Shown: positions 5,688 through 7,360 of the stretch, in pieces
How the letters are laid out: the number at the start of each line of letters is the position of its first letter
How positions within the stretch are numbered: the first letter of the stretch is position 1
NCBI GenBank assembly: GCA_905215845.1
Contig: CAJMRU010000044.1
Coordinates: 1-7,360, forward strand
Direction: 5' to 3'
Source of the DNA: an uncultured bacterium
Lineage (GTDB): Bacteria; Bacillota; Clostridia; TANB77; CAG-508
Length of the DNA stretch: 7,360 nucleotides
Position numbers and translations under genes: made by a program
Notes under the pieces: model-generated
Seen by the model: only the letters and a program-made list of their open reading frames with translations
What the model was told of the DNA's origin: nothing
The model's database searches: none

Positions 5688-6212
5688 ATGAACTATGCAG
5701 ATATAAAAAAAGTAGATGTTGCAAATGGGGAAGGAGTTCGTGTATCAGTATTTGTAAGTGGATGTAATCATCATTGTAAAGGATGTTTTAATCAATGTGC
5801 ATGGGATTTTAACTATGGAAATAAATTTACTGATGCAGAAATTGATAAAGTTATAAACTATTTAGACCATGATTATATTTCAGGGCTATCCCTATTAGGC
5901 GGAGAGCCACTTGAAAAACAAAATCAAGAAGGATTACTTCCACTTGTAAAAAAAGTAAAAGAAAAATTTCCAAGTAAAAATATTTGGTGTTATACAGGAT
6001 TCGATTTTGAAAAAGATGTTGTGGGAAATATGGCCAAAAAAAATGAAACAACAAAAGAATTATTAAAGTATTTAGATGTTGTAGTTGATGGTAAATTTGA
6101 AGAAGATAAAAAGGATTTAAAACTTAAGTTTAGAGGTTCTTCAAATCAAAGAATATTAGATGTTCAAGAAACTTTAAAAGAAAATGAACCAGTAAATTAT
6201 AATTTAAAATAG
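5688..6212 (+). CDS. nrdG: Anaerobic ribonucleotide reductase activating protein (radical SAM)
   Basis: Radical-SAM activase that uses a [4Fe-4S] cluster and S-adenosylmethionine to generate the glycyl radical on NrdD. The 174-residue length is usual for NrdG. The cluster motif CNHHCKGC gives C26-x3-C30-x2-C33, followed by the family-typical FNQCAWDF. GGEPL at 71-75 is the SAM-binding motif. The N-terminus (MNYADIKKVDVANGEGVRVSVFVSGC) has the standard NrdG layout. It starts 12 bp after nrdD, with the G-rich SD GGGGG (5675-5679) overlapping the nrdD stop codon and lying 8 nt before the ATG. Translation is therefore probably coupled to nrdD and somewhat weaker, as fits a catalytic activase. Other glycyl-radical activases share the motif, but the small size without a ferredoxin insert and the partner gene make NrdG clear. 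Confidence 0.97.
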   Translation: MNYADIKKVDVANGEGVRVSVFVSGCNHHCKGCFNQCAWDFNYGNKFTDAEIDKVINYLDHDYISGLSLLGGEPLEKQNQEGLLPLVKKVKEKFPSKNIWCYTGFDFEKDVVGNMAKKNETTKELLKYLDVVVDGKFEEDKKDLKLKFRGSSNQRILDVQETLKENEPVNYNLK

Positions 6213-6224
6213 AACAAATTATAC

Positions 6225-6231
6225 AAGGAGG
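6225..6231 (+). promoter_or_regulatory. Orphan Shine-Dalgarno upstream of the folD hairpin
   Basis: A full AAGGAGG lies 72 nt before the folD ATG, with no ATG, GTG or TTG at 5-12 nt. The only codon at ideal distance is a CTG at 6239. A 19-bp hairpin begins 5 nt after the SD. Either the hairpin brings the SD near folD, or the site serves a CTG-started small ORF, or it is a relic of an insertion between the SD and folD. Confidence 0.5.
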
Positions 6232-6236
6232 ATAGG

Positions 6237-6291
6237 AACTGTTTTATAATATAAAACTATTAAATAGAAAAATTTATATTATAGAACAGTT
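6237..6291 (+). other. Long hairpin between nrdG and folD (terminator, attenuator or structured spacer)
   Basis: The arms AACTGTTTTATAATATAAA (6237-6255) and TTTATATTATAGAACAGTT (6273-6291) pair over 19 bp, with one U-G wobble in RNA; the 17-nt loop can form a small inner CTAT/ATAG stem. TTTATTTAATT follows (6290-6300), so it may be a Rho-independent terminator. However, no promoter fits in the 12 nt left before folD, and an SD stands just upstream, which favours an attenuator, a structured translation spacer or a miniature insertion. The pairing is seen directly; the role is undecided. Confidence 0.6.
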
Positions 6292-6298
6292 TATTTAA
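6239..6298 (+). CDS. Possible CTG-started 19-residue leader ORF before folD
   Basis: A CTG at 6239 lies 7 nt after the perfect AAGGAGG at 6225-6231 and opens a 19-codon frame (MFYNIKLLNRKIYIIEQFI if started with Met). It ends with TAA at 6296-6298, five bases before the folD ATG, which lacks its own SD. Its sequence runs through both arms of the hairpin at 6237-6291. That layout would suit translational coupling or attenuation, but CTG starts are rare and the peptide has no recognisable family, so this is only a candidate. Confidence 0.15.
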   Translation: MFYNIKLLNRKIYIIEQFI

Positions 6299-6303
6299 TT
6301 AAG

Positions 6304-7161
6304 ATGGCAATAATTTTAGATGGAAAAGAATTAGCAAAAAAAACAAGAATAAATTTAAAAATAGAATGTGAAAAATTAAAAGAAAAAGGAATAACACCAA
6401 AACTTGCAGTAATAATGGTTGGAGAAGATGAAGCTTCAAAAGTATATGTAAGAAATAAAAGTAGAGCCTGTAATGAAATAGGAATTGAATACGAAGAATA
6501 TATATTAAAAGCAGATATTACGCAAGAAAAATTGATATCATTAATTCAAAAATTAAATGAAGATAAAAAAGTAAATGGAATACTATTACAAAGTCCAATA
6601 CCATGTAATTTAGATATAAATGAGGCATTTAAGGAGATTGCAGAAGAAAAAGATGTAGATGGATTTAATCCAATAAATGTAGGAAAATTAATATTAAATC
6701 AAGATACTTTTGTTTCTTGCACACCATATGGAATAATGAAGATTTTCGAAGAATATAATATTGACTTAGCAGGTAAAAATGTGGTAATATTAGGCAGAAG
6801 CAATATTGTAGGAAAACCATTAATGGCATGTTGCTTAAATAAACATGCAACAGTTACAATATGTCACTCGAAAACTAATAACTTAGAAGAAAAATCAAAA
6901 AATGCAGATATCCTTATTTCAGCAATAGGAAAAGCAAATTTTGTAAAAGAAAATATGGTAAAAGATGGAGCAGTTGTTATTGATGTAGGAATAAACAGAG
7001 ATGAAAATAATAAAATAGTTGGAGATGTTGATTTTGAAAATGTAAAAAATAAGGCAAGCTATATAACACCAGTTCCTGGGGGAGTAGGACCGATGACAAT
7101 AGCTATGTTAATGAATAATGTTATAAAAGCAACAATTAAACAACAAAGTATAAATAATTAA
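6304..7161 (+). CDS. folD: Bifunctional methylenetetrahydrofolate dehydrogenase / methenyltetrahydrofolate cyclohydrolase
   Basis: Cytoplasmic enzyme that interconverts 5,10-methylene-THF, 5,10-methenyl-THF and 10-formyl-THF, feeding thymidylate, purine and formyl-Met synthesis, and in acetogens the methyl branch. It is 285 residues, full length. The catalytic set is visible: YVRNK (Y48, K52), LLQSPIP (Q96) and EKDVDGFNP, matching human Y52, K56, Q100 and the DVDG aspartate. The NAD(P)-binding Rossmann part carries VILGRSNIVGKPL (161-173), and the C-terminus has PVPGGVGPMTIAML. ATG 6304 gives the typical MAIILDGKELAKK start. No SD lies close to it; the nearest good one (6225-6231) is separated by a long hairpin, which makes its translation unusual. 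It lies 91 bp after nrdG and may be co-transcribed. NADP versus NAD use cannot be settled by eye. Confidence 0.97.
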   Translation: MAIILDGKELAKKTRINLKIECEKLKEKGITPKLAVIMVGEDEASKVYVRNKSRACNEIGIEYEEYILKADITQEKLISLIQKLNEDKKVNGILLQSPIPCNLDINEAFKEIAEEKDVDGFNPINVGKLILNQDTFVSCTPYGIMKIFEEYNIDLAGKNVVILGRSNIVGKPLMACCLNKHATVTICHSKTNNLEEKSKNADILISAIGKANFVKENMVKDGAVVIDVGINRDENNKIVGDVDFENVKNKASYITPVPGGVGPMTIAMLMNNVIKATIKQQSINN

Positions 7162-7236
7162 GAAAGTTATATATGAAAAAGATTTATATTGGGTTAATAT
7201 AGATTTAGAAACTTTTTGCAATAAAAATTTTTTAGG

Positions 7237-7262
7237 GGCACTTTATTAAAAGTGTCTTTTAT
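7237..7262 (+). terminator. Rho-independent terminator downstream of folD
   Basis: GGCACTTT (7237-7244) pairs with AAAGTGTC (7249-7256) around the loop ATTA, with one G-U pair, followed by TTTTATTATT. It lies about 75 bp after the folD stop. AAAAATTTTTT just upstream could support termination in the opposite direction too. The 75 bp between folD and the hairpin holds no recognisable gene. Confidence 0.8.
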
Positions 7263-7290
7263 TATTGTATAGGAGAAATCAGCTTTTATT

Positions 7291-7320
7291 TTGACACTAT
7301 ATAAGATTTTTTCATATACA
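7291..7320 (+). promoter_or_regulatory. Predicted promoter of a gene beyond the window
   Basis: A consensus TTGACA (7291-7296) is followed after 18 bp by TATACA (7315-7320), a 4/6 match to TATAAT. The predicted start is near 7327. The remaining sequence has no start codon with an SD, but holds a 6-bp hairpin (CCTTTA 7335-7340 / TAAAGG 7346-7351) that would sit at the start of the leader RNA. The gene driven is outside the window. Confidence 0.5.
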
Positions 7321-7360
7321 ACAAGTAAAAGTGACCTTTAATTCGTAAAGGAACATTTGA

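Noticed and set aside
7164..7217. Terminator directly after folD formed by AAAGTT (7164-7169) / AACTTT (7210-7215) with an inner TATATT/AATATA pairing.
   Set aside because: Short A-T stems separated by long unpaired stretches; the hairpin at 7237-7256 with its T-tract is much more convincing.

Overview
The window comes from a strongly AT-rich genome with strong AAGGAGG-type Shine-Dalgarno (SD) sites, A-/T-ending codons and TAA/TAG stops. The gene families present are S41 peptidase, PgsA, GreA, a Crp/Fnr regulator, NrdD/NrdG and FolD. Together they point to a strictly anaerobic low-GC Firmicute of the class Clostridia. This is inferred from gene content and composition; no rRNA or other marker is present. 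All seven protein genes look intact, and there is no mobile element, tRNA, rRNA or CRISPR array. All seven end in TAA or TAG.

Layout. (1) 88-1937, + strand: a membrane-anchored C-terminal processing (S41) protease, then pgsA (phosphatidylglycerolphosphate synthase) 38 bp downstream, probably one transcript. (2) 1938-2155: an AT-rich gap with a 16-bp perfect inverted repeat that overlaps the -35 box of a good greA promoter. (3) 2156-2632: greA, followed by a hairpin terminator shared with the convergent regulator gene. (4) 2687-3319, - strand: a Crp/Fnr-family regulator. (5) 3320-3548: a divergent control region rich in ordered sequence (phased A-tracts, three TGTAATAT repeats at 11-bp period, a Crp/Fnr-like box, a palindrome over the -10/start site). 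(6) 3549-6212: nrdD-nrdG, the oxygen-sensitive class III ribonucleotide reductase and its radical-SAM activase. (7) 6213-6303: a long hairpin between an orphan SD and folD. (8) 6304-7161: folD. (9) 7162-7360: a terminator, then a promoter pointing out of the window.

How it works together. NrdD/NrdG make dNTPs without oxygen, and FolD supplies the 5,10-methylene-THF and 10-formyl-THF used for dTMP, purine and other one-carbon reactions. The nucleotide-supply genes are thus contiguous, with a Crp/Fnr regulator facing them. The most interesting regulatory reading is that this regulator activates nrdDG. A GTTGC-N4-GCAAC site is centred about 40.5 bp upstream of the start predicted from a TATAAT box that lacks a recognisable -35, which is class II activator geometry.

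The window is mostly ordinary housekeeping sequence, and I do not see an exotic multi-gene system. The signals worth following are non-coding: the layered nrdD/regulator intergenic region, and the SD-hairpin-start arrangement before folD (and, more weakly, before the S41 protease).
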